From Mycolicibacterium llatzerense (GTDB lineage: Bacteria > Actinomycetota > Actinomycetes > Mycobacteriales > Mycobacteriaceae): a stretch of DNA of 64,000 bases. The notes under the pieces are model-generated. The model was not told where the DNA came from. It searched no databases and saw nothing but the letters and a program-made list of their open reading frames with translations. The stretch spans positions 218,126-282,125 of the forward strand of contig NZ_JXST01000001.1 in NCBI RefSeq assembly GCF_000878195.1, written 5' to 3'. Of this stretch, positions 22,728 through 34,369 are shown in pieces. The translations under genes were made by a program, and so were the position numbers. Within the stretch, counting starts at the first letter, position 1. Each line of letters starts with the position of its first letter.

Positions 22728-22798
22728 TCCGTCGCCAGGACTCGAACCTGAACTATCTGAACCAAAATCAGAGGTGCTGCCGATTACACCACGACGGA
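22728..22798 (-). tRNA. tRNA-Gln (UUG)
   Basis: 71 nt on the minus strand, with a 7-bp acceptor stem (TCCGTCG/CGACGGA). The anticodon stem-loop is TCTGA-TTTTGGT-TCAGA, giving anticodon TTG (reads CAA). The T arm is CAGG-TTCGAGT-CCTG. CCA is not encoded. A short TGCCGA/TCGGCA hairpin lies between it and glmU. Synteny with mycobacterial glnU-glmU agrees. Confidence 0.95.
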
Positions 22799-22841
22799 TT
22801 ACTCGCCAGAGACTCTAGTGCAAGCGGATACGCTGGCGACC

Positions 22842-23477
22842 ATGGCAGCGGCGGAGAACGGAGCGCGCAGCCCTCGTGCGCGCATGACCGGCAGTGAACG
22901 CCGTCAACAGCTGATCGAGATCGCGAAGTCGCTGTTCGCCGAGCGCGGCTACGACGGCACGTCCATCGAGGAGATCGCGCAGCGCGCCAATGTCTCCAAG
23001 CCCGTGGTCTACGAGCATTTCGGCGGTAAGGAAGGCCTGTACGCCGTCGTCGTCGACCGCGAGATGTCCGCGCTGCTCGACGGCATCACGTCGTCGCTGA
23101 CCAACAACCGGTCGCGGGTGCGGGTCGAACGGGTGGCGCTGGCGCTGCTGACGTACGTCGAGGAACACACCGACGGCTTCCGCATCCTGATCCGCGACTC
23201 GCCGGCGGCCATTACGTCGGGCACCTACTCGACGCTGCTCAACGACGCGGTCAACCAGGTCAGCTCGATCCTGGCCGGCGACTTCTCCCGCCGCGGGCTC
23301 GACCCGGAGCTGGCCCCGCTCTATGCGCAGGCGCTCGTCGGCTCGGTGTCGATGTCCGCGCAGTGGTGGCTGGACACCCGCGAACCGAAGAAGGAAGTGG
23401 TCGCGGCGCACCTGGTCAATCTGATGTGGAACGGGCTGACGCATCTCGAGTCCGACCCCGAGCTGCACGAGGGCTAG
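22842..23477 (+). CDS. TetR family transcriptional regulator
   Basis: About 211 residues with an N-terminal TetR HTH: RRQQLIEIAKSLFAERGYDG, then TSIEEIAQRANVSKPVVYEH with FGGKEGLYAVVVDREM. The C-terminal ligand domain is all-helical and unassigned. ATG 22842 is preferred over in-frame GTG 22818 because TACGCT (22829-22834) lies 7 nt before it (leaderless signature) and no Shine-Dalgarno is present. The M. tuberculosis counterpart is Rv1019, reported to autoregulate and to affect mfd and mazG; treat this as recalled knowledge. Here a LysA-like gene separates it from mfd. Confidence 0.9.
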   Translation: MAAAENGARSPRARMTGSERRQQLIEIAKSLFAERGYDGTSIEEIAQRANVSKPVVYEHFGGKEGLYAVVVDREMSALLDGITSSLTNNRSRVRVERVALALLTYVEEHTDGFRILIRDSPAAITSGTYSTLLNDAVNQVSSILAGDFSRRGLDPELAPLYAQALVGSVSMSAQWWLDTREPKKEVVAAHLVNLMWNGLTHLESDPELHEG

Positions 23478-23490
23478 GCCCTCGGTCCAA

Positions 23491-23539
23491 CGTGAAGAAG
23501 ATGGCGAGAAATCGAGGATTTCTCGCCATCTTCTTCACG
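23491..23539. terminator. Perfect 23-bp bidirectional hairpin (GTGAAGAAGAT family)
   Basis: Arms 23491-23513 and 23517-23539 are perfectly complementary with a 3-nt loop (GAG). It lies between convergent TetR and LysA-like genes. The outer arm CGTGAAGAAGAT recurs in the hairpin at 54129-54183. Confidence 0.85.
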
Positions 23540-23553
23540 CTCGGTGGCAGGGA

Positions 23554-24801
23554 CTAACCGCAGTCGCGCAGCAGCAGGTCCGCGGTGGTCTCCCGACGGA
23601 TCAGCGGCCGCACCCGGCGCTCGCACACGGCGATGACCGGCGGCCGGGTCGTCATGGTGAAGTTCGACGCGGTGCTGTGGTGATACGCGCCGGTGCAGGC
23701 GGTCGCGAGCAGGTCGCCGGGGTGGACGTCGTCGGGCAGGTCGAGGTCGTCGGCGATGGCCATGCCGTCGCGGCCGACGATGGTGGATGGTCGCGTGGGC
23801 CCGAGGGGGTGCCGGTTGGCAAGGGCCACAGTGTAATTCGCGATCGGTGCGGAATGGGGGTGGCTGCCGTCGACGGTGATGACGGCGCGTCCGTCAGTGC
23901 GCGCCGATACCGACTGCACCCGGTGCAGCGTCACCCCGGCGCGTCCGCTGATCGCCCGGCCGGGTTCGACGACGAGCCGGGGGCGGGGGAACCGGTTCGC
24001 GGCGCAGGCGGCGTCGAGGGCGTCTTCCAGGAAATCGGCCAGTGCCGCGACATCGAGCTCGGGTTCGCCGGTCCGGTAGGCGATGGCGTGCCCGCCGCCG
24101 ATGTTCAGCTCGGTGAGCACGACGCCATGGGCGGCGCGCACGTCGGCCATGGTGTCGACCAGCCGGCGCACAGCCTCGACGTAGACCTCCGGCTCGGCGA
24201 TCTGCGTGCCCAGGTGGCAGTACAGCCCGGCCAGCGGAAGCTGCGGGGTGGCCAGCGCGCGGCGGACCATCGGCAGCACGTCGACACCTGGCAGGACCTG
24301 TAGCAACATCGCCTGCGGCCGGCGCGCGACACCGGCCAGATAGGCCATCTCGATGGGGGAGTCCAACACGATGCGGCCCACCCCGGCGCCCGCGGCCGTC
24401 GCCAGCTCGTCGACCGACTTGCCGCTGCCGTGGACCACGATGCGCGCCGGGTCCATGCCGCCGGCGAGGGCCGTGGCCAGCTCGGCCGTCGAACACACCG
24501 CCATACCGAGGCCGGCCTCGTGCACCCAGCCGGCGACGGTCCTGGTCAGCAGGGACTGGGCGGCGTAGACCACCTCGACACCGCGCAACGTGGCGCGGTA
24601 GTGCTGCGCGCGCGTGCGGAAGTCGGTCTCATCCAGTACGTATGCGGGCGTGCCGAACTCGTCGGCGACATCGGTGAGCGCCACCGACCCGATGCAGAGA
24701 CGTCCCAAGGCGTCGACCTGGGTGGTCAGCGGCCAGATGGTGGTGTCGATGCGCGGACGCATGGCGCCCCGCAGAGACGGCAGGATGTCGAGCAGTGTCA
24801 T
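23554..24801 (-). CDS. LysA/alanine racemase-fold protein lacking the PLP lysine
   Basis: 415 residues clearly related to diaminopimelate decarboxylase: GTPAYVLDETDFRTRAQHY, HGSGKS, GLYCHLGTQI, NIGGGHAIAYR, VVEPGRAISG and ACTGAYHHS line up with LysA blocks in order. The active-site block VVYAAQSLLTRTVAGWV has Gln at residue 82, where LysA has the PLP-binding lysine (YAxKA; codon CAG). The usual CESGD cysteine motif is also replaced by GRDGMAIADD. It is probably not a standard decarboxylase. It could be a PLP-independent binding protein or an enzyme of changed chemistry. ATG 24801; divergent from mfd; absent from this site in M. tuberculosis as I recall it. Confidence 0.8.
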   Translation of the reverse strand: MTLLDILPSLRGAMRPRIDTTIWPLTTQVDALGRLCIGSVALTDVADEFGTPAYVLDETDFRTRAQHYRATLRGVEVVYAAQSLLTRTVAGWVHEAGLGMAVCSTAELATALAGGMDPARIVVHGSGKSVDELATAAGAGVGRIVLDSPIEMAYLAGVARRPQAMLLQVLPGVDVLPMVRRALATPQLPLAGLYCHLGTQIAEPEVYVEAVRRLVDTMADVRAAHGVVLTELNIGGGHAIAYRTGEPELDVAALADFLEDALDAACAANRFPRPRLVVEPGRAISGRAGVTLHRVQSVSARTDGRAVITVDGSHPHSAPIANYTVALANRHPLGPTRPSTIVGRDGMAIADDLDLPDDVHPGDLLATACTGAYHHSTASNFTMTTRPPVIAVCERRVRPLIRRETTADLLLRDCG

Positions 24802-24892
24802 GGCTCCAGCCTGCGCCCGGAAATGCCGGGTGAGCGCCCCGTTGACGATCCTTTGACGGGACCGCGCCCAATATTGACGAAGTCCTGCGAAC

Positions 24893-24898
24893 TACAAT
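24893..24898 (+). promoter_or_regulatory. Candidate -10 element for mfd
   Basis: TACAAT ends 10 nt before the mfd ATG at 24909. TTGACG occurs at 24874-24879, only 13 bp upstream, so a standard -35 is not evident. GGGGG before the start could act as a weak ribosome site. Confidence 0.4.
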
Positions 24899-24908
24899 CG
24901 GGGGCATC

Positions 24909-28534
<3,626 letters not shown>

Positions 28535-28538
<4 letters not shown>

Positions 28539-29482
28539 CAGTGGTCCTGGTCGATCCGCGCCGCCCGTCGCTGATGCCGATCGACGCGCTGGTCCTGCTC
28601 ACCGGCGACGTGCAGTACACCGAGGAACTGCCGGTCAAGGTGCCGTGGTCCTTGCCGTCTGGCCGGCCGGCGTACGGCGATTCCGACAATCCGGCGCCGG
28701 TGCTGCTGTCCTCCGATCCGGAGCATCCCCAGGTGCGGGCCCGGCTCGCTGCGGGCGAGAAGCTCATCGCGGCAGACGGTTCGCAGCCCGGAGAGCGGCT
28801 CATCGACGCCGTCACGATGATGGACAAGCTGCGCAGCAACGGCCCGTGGGAGAGCGAGCAGACGCACGACTCGCTGCGTCGCTACCTGCTGGAAGAGACG
28901 TACGAGCTGTTCGACGCGGTCCGGGGTGGCAACGCCGACGACGTCCGCGAGGAACTCGGAGATGTGTTGCTGCAGGTGCTGTTTCACGCGCGCATCGCCG
29001 AGGACGCGCCGCTGCACCCGTTCGGCATCGACGACGTGGCCGACACGCTGATCCGCAAACTGGGCAACCGGGTGCCGGCAGTGCTTGCCGGACAAGAGAT
29101 TTCGCTGGAAGACCAGATCGCCCAGTGGGAAGAGCGCAAGGCGCTGGAGAAGGCCGCGCGGACATCGTGCATGGACGAGGTGCCGACGGCGCTGCCGGCA
29201 CTGGCCCTGGCGCAGAAGCTGATCGAACGGACCGGCACAGCCGGGTTGCCCGCCGATCTGCTTCCGGCCGGACTGACCTCGGTGACCCTGGCACCCGACG
29301 TCGACGCCGAAAGCGCCTTGCGCACAGTGGCTCTGGAATTCATCGACACCGTGCGGGCGACCGAGCGCCGCATCGTCGCCGCCCGCCGCGGCGACGAAGT
29401 GGCGGTGGAATTGGATGCCGCACCGCTGGGTGCGGTGTCAGCAGACGAGTGGCGGGAGCACTGGCCGGCTCAGGACGTCTGA
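28535..29482 (+). CDS. mazG: Nucleoside triphosphate pyrophosphohydrolase MazG
   Basis: 315 residues with a MazG all-alpha domain that hydrolyses (d)NTPs, including damaged ones, to NMP and PPi. The metal-binding block is [14 protein letters not shown] and [20 protein letters not shown] 90-residue N-terminal extension with [15 protein letters not shown] is typical of mycobacterial MazG. The ATG overlaps the mfd TGA (ATGA), which links nucleotide-pool cleaning to repair. The 3' end overlaps the convergent hydrolase gene by 13 bp. Confidence 0.94.
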
Positions 29483-30162
29483 GTCGCGGCCTCGTCGATG
29501 AGGTCGGCCACGGCGGTCGCTTGGGAGGCGAGCGACGCGTGGCTGGCGTCCAGTTCGATGATCTTGCGGGGGTTCATCCGTTGCGCCATGCGGCGTTCGT
29601 TGTCCGGGTGGATCATCCGGTCCTGGGTCGACACCTGGTACCAACTCGGCTTGGACCGCCAGGCCGGTGCCGTGACGGTGTCGCCGAAAGTCGATGCCAG
29701 CGGCGCCTTTTGGGTGACGGCCATGACGAGTGCGTCGTCAGCGGACAGGTCCTGGCAGAAGCTCTCATGGAACTTGTCCTGGAGGACCCAGAGGTAGCCG
29801 TCGGAGTCGGGTGCGAGGTTGGCGGCCGCAGCGGGCGGCATCTCCTGGGTGATCCCTCCCGGGCTCTCGCCGGCATCGGGCGCGAAGGCCGCGATGTAGA
29901 CCAGGGCGGTCACGTTGGGCAGGTCACCGGCTTCGGTGATGACGGCACCGCCGTACGAGTGCCCGACCAGGACGACGGGGCCGTCGACCTGACTGACCAT
30001 CTTGCGAGTGCGCTCGGCGTCGTCGGCCAGCGAGGTGAGCGGATTCTCCACCGCGTGCAGCGACGAGTAGCCGCGGCGGTTCAGCTCGACGATGACGTTG
30101 GCCCAGTGGGCCGCACCGCCCCAGAATCCGTGGACCAGGACGACTGTTGGTTTTTCGGTCAT
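29470..30162 (-). CDS. Alpha/beta hydrolase (EstC-like)
   Basis: A 230-residue alpha/beta hydrolase of the small MenH/EstC/HNL-like branch. LVHGFWGGAAHW forms the oxyanion region, VVLVGHSYGGAVITEAGD holds the nucleophile Ser in GHSYGG, an acidic residue lies in VSTQDRMIHPDNE, and the catalytic His is in LDASHASLASQ. No signal peptide. The substrate is unknown. It is divergent from an AraC regulator with 34 bp between starts, which suggests that regulator controls it. The pair is an insertion relative to the mazG-lpqU order of M. tuberculosis. Confidence 0.85.
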   Translation of the reverse strand: MTEKPTVVLVHGFWGGAAHWANVIVELNRRGYSSLHAVENPLTSLADDAERTRKMVSQVDGPVVLVGHSYGGAVITEAGDLPNVTALVYIAAFAPDAGESPGGITQEMPPAAAANLAPDSDGYLWVLQDKFHESFCQDLSADDALVMAVTQKAPLASTFGDTVTAPAWRSKPSWYQVSTQDRMIHPDNERRMAQRMNPRKIIELDASHASLASQATAVADLIDEAATQTS

Positions 30163-30196
30163 GCGGTGACAGTATTTGGACGATGAGGCAAGTTCA

Positions 30197-31147
30197 ATGA
30201 CTGATACGGCGTCAAACTTTGCCGATTCACCGGTTTCTGGATCGGATGCGTTCTCCGAAATCCTCGATGCCGTCCGTCTGCGCGGCCAGGACGTCGTCCG
30301 CTATGCGCCCCGATCCGTGCCGTTCAACATCGCGATGCCGGGGCAACGTCTCCTGCACATCGTCGAGCACGGCGACGTCCGATTGCGGGTGAGCGGCGAC
30401 GGTCCACCGGTCATCCTGTGCGACGGCGACCTCGTACTGCTGGCCCGGGGTGACCGGCACCAGCTGCAGGCGGGGCCCAACGTGCCGGTCCGCCAACTGG
30501 CCGACACCGACCGCTACGTCGACGGAGATGAACTCCCGCAACAGGATTCGCCACGCTGGGTGACCGGGACGTTCGCGCTCGACGAGGCTGTCGCCGATCC
30601 GGTGTTGTCGGTGCTACCCCCGGCGATCGTGGTGCCCGGGCGCGGCGTGGACCGTGAGTGGCTGGAGGTCAGCCTGCGGCTGCTGGTGGCAGAGGTCGCG
30701 GCGCCGCGGCCCGGCTCGGCGGTGATGATCTCGCGCATCCTGGACCTGCTGTTCATCCACACCCTGCGCGCATGGTCGCGGGACGCCTCGGCGCCGTCGG
30801 GCTGGCTCACCGCTGCGTTGGATCCGGTACTGGGCCAAGTGCTTTCGGCTGTTCATCAGGATCTGGCCAGGCCGTGGTCGGTCGCCGAACTCGCGCAGAT
30901 GGCGAACCTGTCGCGGACTGCCTTCGCCGAACGGTTCACCCGGCTGCTGGGGCGGCCGCCCGCCGCATACCTGATCGACCGCCGGCTGGACCGGGCCGCC
31001 CAGCTGTTGCGAACGGACACGGCGTCGGTGGCCGCGGTCGCCGCGGCGGTGGGCTACACCTCCGAGGCCGGTTTCAGCCGGGCGTTCAGCCGACGCTTCG
31101 GCGCCCCGCCGCTGCGCTGGCGGAACACCACTGGCCGAGCCGGTTGA
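30197..31147 (+). CDS. AraC family transcriptional regulator (cupin-type sensor)
   Basis: About 316 residues. The N-terminal half is an AraC-binding-like cupin (FNIAMPGQRLLHIVEHGDVR, CDGDLVLLARGDRHQL). The C-terminal 100 residues hold two HTH motifs: WSVAELAQMANLSRTAFAER and ASVAAVAAAVGYTSEAGFSR with the following AFSRRFGAPPLRWR. ATG 30197 is preferred over TTG 30176 because GAGGCAAG precedes it at good spacing. It is divergent from the hydrolase gene and probably regulates it. Such cupin-6 AraC proteins often sense small metabolites or redox compounds. Confidence 0.88.
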   Translation: MTDTASNFADSPVSGSDAFSEILDAVRLRGQDVVRYAPRSVPFNIAMPGQRLLHIVEHGDVRLRVSGDGPPVILCDGDLVLLARGDRHQLQAGPNVPVRQLADTDRYVDGDELPQQDSPRWVTGTFALDEAVADPVLSVLPPAIVVPGRGVDREWLEVSLRLLVAEVAAPRPGSAVMISRILDLLFIHTLRAWSRDASAPSGWLTAALDPVLGQVLSAVHQDLARPWSVAELAQMANLSRTAFAERFTRLLGRPPAAYLIDRRLDRAAQLLRTDTASVAAVAAAVGYTSEAGFSRAFSRRFGAPPLRWRNTTGRAG

Positions 31148-31167
31148 CGTCGCGCCGCTGCGTTCGC

Positions 31168-31226
31168 GAATGTGCAGCCAGCGCGCCCAATCCGCCGGAT
31201 CTGCGATCTGTGCGTGCGCCAGCGAG
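31168..31226. repeat. Diverged 59-bp direct repeat, copy 1
   Basis: Begins GAATGTGCAG and ends GCCAGCGAG. It aligns without gaps to 31499-31557 with 44 of 59 bases identical by my count. Confidence 0.5.
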
Positions 31227-31318
31227 GTTGGGCCGCCTTCGTCACTCCCGTTGCCCCTCAGCGACATTGGTCGTTGCGCCCGCCTCTGTGCGACAACCGG
31301 TCGCCGAAGCTCCTCGAG

Positions 31319-31366
31319 CCTGACCGCACGGCGATTTTTGATGCGGATCTCCGCCGTCAGGTCAGG
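31319..31366. repeat. Inverted repeat, hairpin 1 of the structured region
   Basis: CCTGACCGCACGGCG (31319-31333) pairs with CGCCGTCAGGTCAGG (31352-31366), with two mismatches, around an 18-nt loop that includes ATTTTTGATGCGG. Confidence 0.6.
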
Positions 31367-31390
31367 TTCGCGCAATGTGGCGCGCCGCAG

Positions 31391-31454
31391 CCCTCGAACG
31401 CAACTGCATGGCGGTTTTCGGCCCGGTTTCCCGCCGCCCAGTTGCATTCGAGGG
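31391..31454. repeat. Inverted repeat, hairpin 2 of the structured region
   Basis: CCCTCGAACGCAACTG (31391-31406) pairs with CAGTTGCATTCGAGGG (31439-31454), one mismatch, and an inner GGCGG/CCGCC adds to the stem. The inner segment (GGCGGTTTTCGG...CCGCCG) resembles that of hairpin 1. Confidence 0.65.
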
Positions 31455-31498
31455 CGGCTGGGGGAGTGCCGGGCATAGCGCGGTGGCTGAGCGGCTAC

Positions 31499-31557
31499 GA
31501 ACGTGCAGATAGACCGCCCGAGCCACCAGATCCACGCTCTGTGCGCACGCCCGCGAG
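31499..31557. repeat. Diverged 59-bp direct repeat, copy 2
   Basis: Begins GAACGTGCAG and ends GCCCGCGAG. It is the partner of 31168-31226, about 75 percent identical by eye. Confidence 0.5.
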
Positions 31558-31645
31558 CCCCGGAACTTGGGATCGGTAGCCGAACGGCCCCGGTGTGATT
31601 GCTCCAACGACGCCGACCGACGAGCGTCCAAAGAGAGGAAACACC

Positions 31646-31936
31646 GTGAAGATCGTGCCCGCCGTCATCGAACAGCACGTCAACCGCTTCGATCGCCAGC
31701 AGAGCCTGATCATCGCGATCAGCACTGGCCTGCTGGCCTTCTGGTCGGGCTACCGCGTGGCGTGGTCGCTCTACCTGACCCTCGCCTACGACTTCCTGTT
31801 CGGCTCGCTGGTCTTCCAGATCGCGCTATGGGGTGTCATCGGTGGCGCTGCGGCGGTCGCGTCGCTCGCGTTCTACAACCGCTACCGCACCGCCGACCAG
31901 CCCGACGCTCAGCCGAGCAGCGTCGAGCCCCAGTAG
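31646..31936 (+). CDS. Small membrane protein, two transmembrane segments
   Basis: 96 residues from GTG 31646, preceded by AGAGAGG at 7 nt. A short amphipathic start (IVPAVIEQHVNRFDRQQS) leads to two hydrophobic helices (about LIIAISTGLLAFWSGYR and FQIALWGVIGGAAAVASLAF), then a charged tail. Family not recognised. The upstream in-frame extension to 31595 is ignored because of the strong ribosome site. Its 3' end overlaps the end of efeB on the other strand by 28 bp, so messages from both genes are complementary there. Confidence 0.7.
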   Translation: MKIVPAVIEQHVNRFDRQQSLIIAISTGLLAFWSGYRVAWSLYLTLAYDFLFGSLVFQIALWGVIGGAAAVASLAFYNRYRTADQPDAQPSSVEPQ

Positions 31937-33228
31937 TCCGACGAACCATCACGCACACCTGGCGGGCAGGCGAAGATGCCGCTGCCGGTGTGCGTGATGT
32001 ATTCGTTCAGGGCATCGTTGTCGGACAACGACCTCTGCATCGGGATGAACGACTCGGCCGGGTTGCGGACGAACGCGATGAAGAACAGCCCCGCGTCCAG
32101 GTGGCCGAAACCGTCTGAGCCGTCGGTGAAGTTGTAGCCGCGGCGCAGAATCTTCGCCCCTTTGTTGGCTTCCGGCGAGGCCAGCCGCACGTGGGAGTCG
32201 AGGTCGACCAGCGGCGCGCCGTCGGCGCCCTTGCTCTCGAAGTCCAGCGGGGTGAACTCGTCGGTGTACCCGTTGGGTGCGCCGTTGCCCTTCTGCCGCC
32301 CGATGACCCGCTCCTGCTCCGCCAGCACGGTGCGGTCCCAGGATTCGATGAGCATCCGGATGCGGCGGCTGATCAGGTAGGAGCCGCCCGTCATCCAGGC
32401 CGGTCCGTCACCATTGGCGATCCAGACGTGCTGGTCGATGGCGGACGTGTCCTCGGCCTTGAGGTTGTTCGTTCCGTCCTTGAACCCGAACAGGTTTCGC
32501 GGGGTGGACTGGGTGAGGGTGGTCGACGAGGTGCGGCCGAACCCGAGCTGCGAGTACCGCACGGCAACCGTGCCGAAGCCCACCCGAGCCAGGTTGCGGA
32601 TGGCGTGCACCGCGACCTGCGGGTCGTTGGCGCAGGCCTGCACGACGATGTCGCCGCCGCAGCGCTTCGGGTCGAGCTTCTCGTTGCGGAACTTGGGCAG
32701 GTCGACCAGGTGCGCCGGGCGCTGGGCGTCGATGCCGAACCGGTCCTTGCCGTCCTTGCGGAAGAAGCTGGGGCCGAAGCCGATGGTCACGGTCAACGCG
32801 GAGGGCGAAAGGCCAAGGGCCTCACCGGTATCGGCCGGCGGTGCGTACGGATTGAGCCCGATGGCCCCGTGCGCGACAGCCTCTTCGCCGAGCGTCATGC
32901 GCTCGGCCATCTCGGTCCACTTCTTCAGCATCGCCACCACGTCGGCCTTCTTGTCCGTCGTGACGTCGAAGGTGGCGAAGTGCATGCGGTCCTGCGCGGC
33001 GGTGACGATGCCCGCCTGATGGGCGCCGCGGAACGGGACCGGGTTGCGCAGGCTGTTGTCGACCACGGCCGCGGACGAGCGGGCGGCCAGCGCACCGGTG
33101 GCGGCGGCGCCGACCACAGCGGCCGTCACTCCGGCTGCGCCGAACAGTTTGCGTCGGCTGAGGCCACCCTGCTCGGTCACGGCCGGTTCAGCGGTGCCCG
33201 GCTGGGGCTCACTGCTTTGCGATGACAC
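31909..33228 (-). CDS. efeB: Deferrochelatase/peroxidase EfeB (DyP-type, Tat-exported)
   Basis: A 439-residue haem peroxidase of the dye-decolorising type, exported by the Tat route: LSRRKLFGAAGVTAAVVGAA with the twin arginine. NLFGFKDGTNNLKAED holds the GxxDG distal motif with the catalytic Asp, and KILRRGYNFTDG is a conserved C-terminal block. In efeUOB it is thought to oxidise Fe(II) or take iron from haem outside the cytoplasm for import by EfeU. GTG 33228 lies inside the end of efeO (20-bp overlap), so it is the last gene of a coupled operon. Confidence 0.93.
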   Translation of the reverse strand: MSSQSSEPQPGTAEPAVTEQGGLSRRKLFGAAGVTAAVVGAAATGALAARSSAAVVDNSLRNPVPFRGAHQAGIVTAAQDRMHFATFDVTTDKKADVVAMLKKWTEMAERMTLGEEAVAHGAIGLNPYAPPADTGEALGLSPSALTVTIGFGPSFFRKDGKDRFGIDAQRPAHLVDLPKFRNEKLDPKRCGGDIVVQACANDPQVAVHAIRNLARVGFGTVAVRYSQLGFGRTSSTTLTQSTPRNLFGFKDGTNNLKAEDTSAIDQHVWIANGDGPAWMTGGSYLISRRIRMLIESWDRTVLAEQERVIGRQKGNGAPNGYTDEFTPLDFESKGADGAPLVDLDSHVRLASPEANKGAKILRRGYNFTDGSDGFGHLDAGLFFIAFVRNPAESFIPMQRSLSDNDALNEYITHTGSGIFACPPGVRDGSSDYWGSTLLG

Positions 33229-34369
33229 CCTGCACCTCGCTGACCTCCTTGCTCAGGGCATCGACGGCGCGCGAAAGTTCTTGCCGCTCAGGCTCGGTCA
33301 CCTTGTCGTAGGAGATGAAGCCGTCGCCCTGGCGCCACTTGTTCAGCAGCTTCTGGACGTTCTCGAAGGCCGCGTCGACGTCCTTGCCCAGCTGCGGGTT
33401 GCGCTCGTCGAGGATCGGGTCCACCGAGCCGACCGCGGTCCGCGAGCCCTCGATGTTGGCCTGGATGTCCCAGAGGTCGGTGTGGCTGAAGATGTCTTCT
33501 TCGCCGGTGATCTTGTTCTTGGCGATCTCGTCCAGCAGCTCCTGCGCGCCACCGGCGATCTTGGTGGAGTCGATGGTCCACTTGGGATCCTTGACGCCGG
33601 CTTCGAGCTCCTTGACGTCGGCGACCAGCTGGTCGGCCAGCGCGTTGGCGTCAGGCTGCAGTCCGGTGACCCACAGCTGCTTCTCCAGGACGTGGAAGCC
33701 GGTCCACTTGTCGCCTGGCTTGACGTCGGCTTCGCGCAGGTCGATCCGCGGGTCCAGGTCGTCCGGGAACGACTCGGCGACCGGCTCGATGCGCTCGTAG
33801 AAGGTACGGGCCTTCGGGTACTGCGCCTTCGCGGCGGCGACGTCACCCTTCTTCACCGCGGCGGCGAACGCCTCGGTGGCGGGCACCAGGGCGGTGGTCT
33901 GGTCGATGACGTACTTCTTGTAGAACTCCGCGGCGTCCTTGAACTTGCCGGAGTCATCGATCTTGACGGTGTCGCCGGTGACGGTGAAGTCACCGCGGAT
34001 GCCGTCGCCGACCATGCCGGGCTTGCACGCCGTCTTGTAGGTGCCGGCTTCGGGCAGCTGCACGATCAGCTTGCGCTGCAGGCCGGGGGAGACGTTCTCG
34101 ATCTCGCCCATCACCTTGTCGCCGGGGCCGTAGACGTAGAACTCGGTGACCTTGGTGCCGTTGTTGGTGACGACAAAGGTGCTCGGGCCCGTCTTGGCCG
34201 ACGTCGCCGACAGCTTGCAGGCGTCGTCGGTGGCGGTCACGGTGATCTCGCCGGAGGCGGACTTGTTCTCGTCCGACTTGGAGGTACACGCGGAGACCGC
34301 GGTCAGACCGGCGAGCAGCGCGGCGGAGGCGGCCAGGCCGGTCTTGACGTTCAGGGCGGCGAGATTCAC
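33209..34369 (-). CDS. efeO: Iron uptake lipoprotein EfeO (cupredoxin + M75 domains)
   Basis: 386 residues. The N-terminal signal with lipobox VSAC (GLAASAALLAGLTAVSAC) predicts a lipid anchor. A cupredoxin-like domain follows (ITVTATDDACKLSATSAKTG to about GDFTVTGDTV), then a helical M75 imelysin domain with the HxxE motif in WTGFHVLEKQLW. EfeO binds extracytoplasmic iron for the EfeU permease. GTG 34369 is chosen because it gives the signal peptide at the very N terminus and overlaps the efeU stop as GTGA. The longer frame to 34768 lies over efeU and is rejected. Confidence 0.93.
   Translation of the reverse strand: MNLAALNVKTGLAASAALLAGLTAVSACTSKSDENKSASGEITVTATDDACKLSATSAKTGPSTFVVTNNGTKVTEFYVYGPGDKVMGEIENVSPGLQRKLIVQLPEAGTYKTACKPGMVGDGIRGDFTVTGDTVKIDDSGKFKDAAEFYKKYVIDQTTALVPATEAFAAAVKKGDVAAAKAQYPKARTFYERIEPVAESFPDDLDPRIDLREADVKPGDKWTGFHVLEKQLWVTGLQPDANALADQLVADVKELEAGVKDPKWTIDSTKIAGGAQELLDEIAKNKITGEEDIFSHTDLWDIQANIEGSRTAVGSVDPILDERNPQLGKDVDAAFENVQKLLNKWRQGDGFISYDKVTEPERQELSRAVDALSKEVSEVQGVIAKQ

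Larger units (their letters stand above)
31148..31645. other. 500-bp structured non-coding region
   Basis: No convincing gene: the open frames here run through repeats and lack ribosome sites. It holds two related inverted repeats (31319-31366, 31391-31454) framed by a diverged direct repeat (31168-31226, 31499-31557). It could be a decayed repeat element, overlapping terminators, or a structured RNA. Confidence 0.5.

Noticed and set aside
31170..31579. Open frames of 102 and 135 codons in the non-coding stretch
   Set aside because: They run through inverted and direct repeats, lack ribosome sites and show no protein-like pattern.
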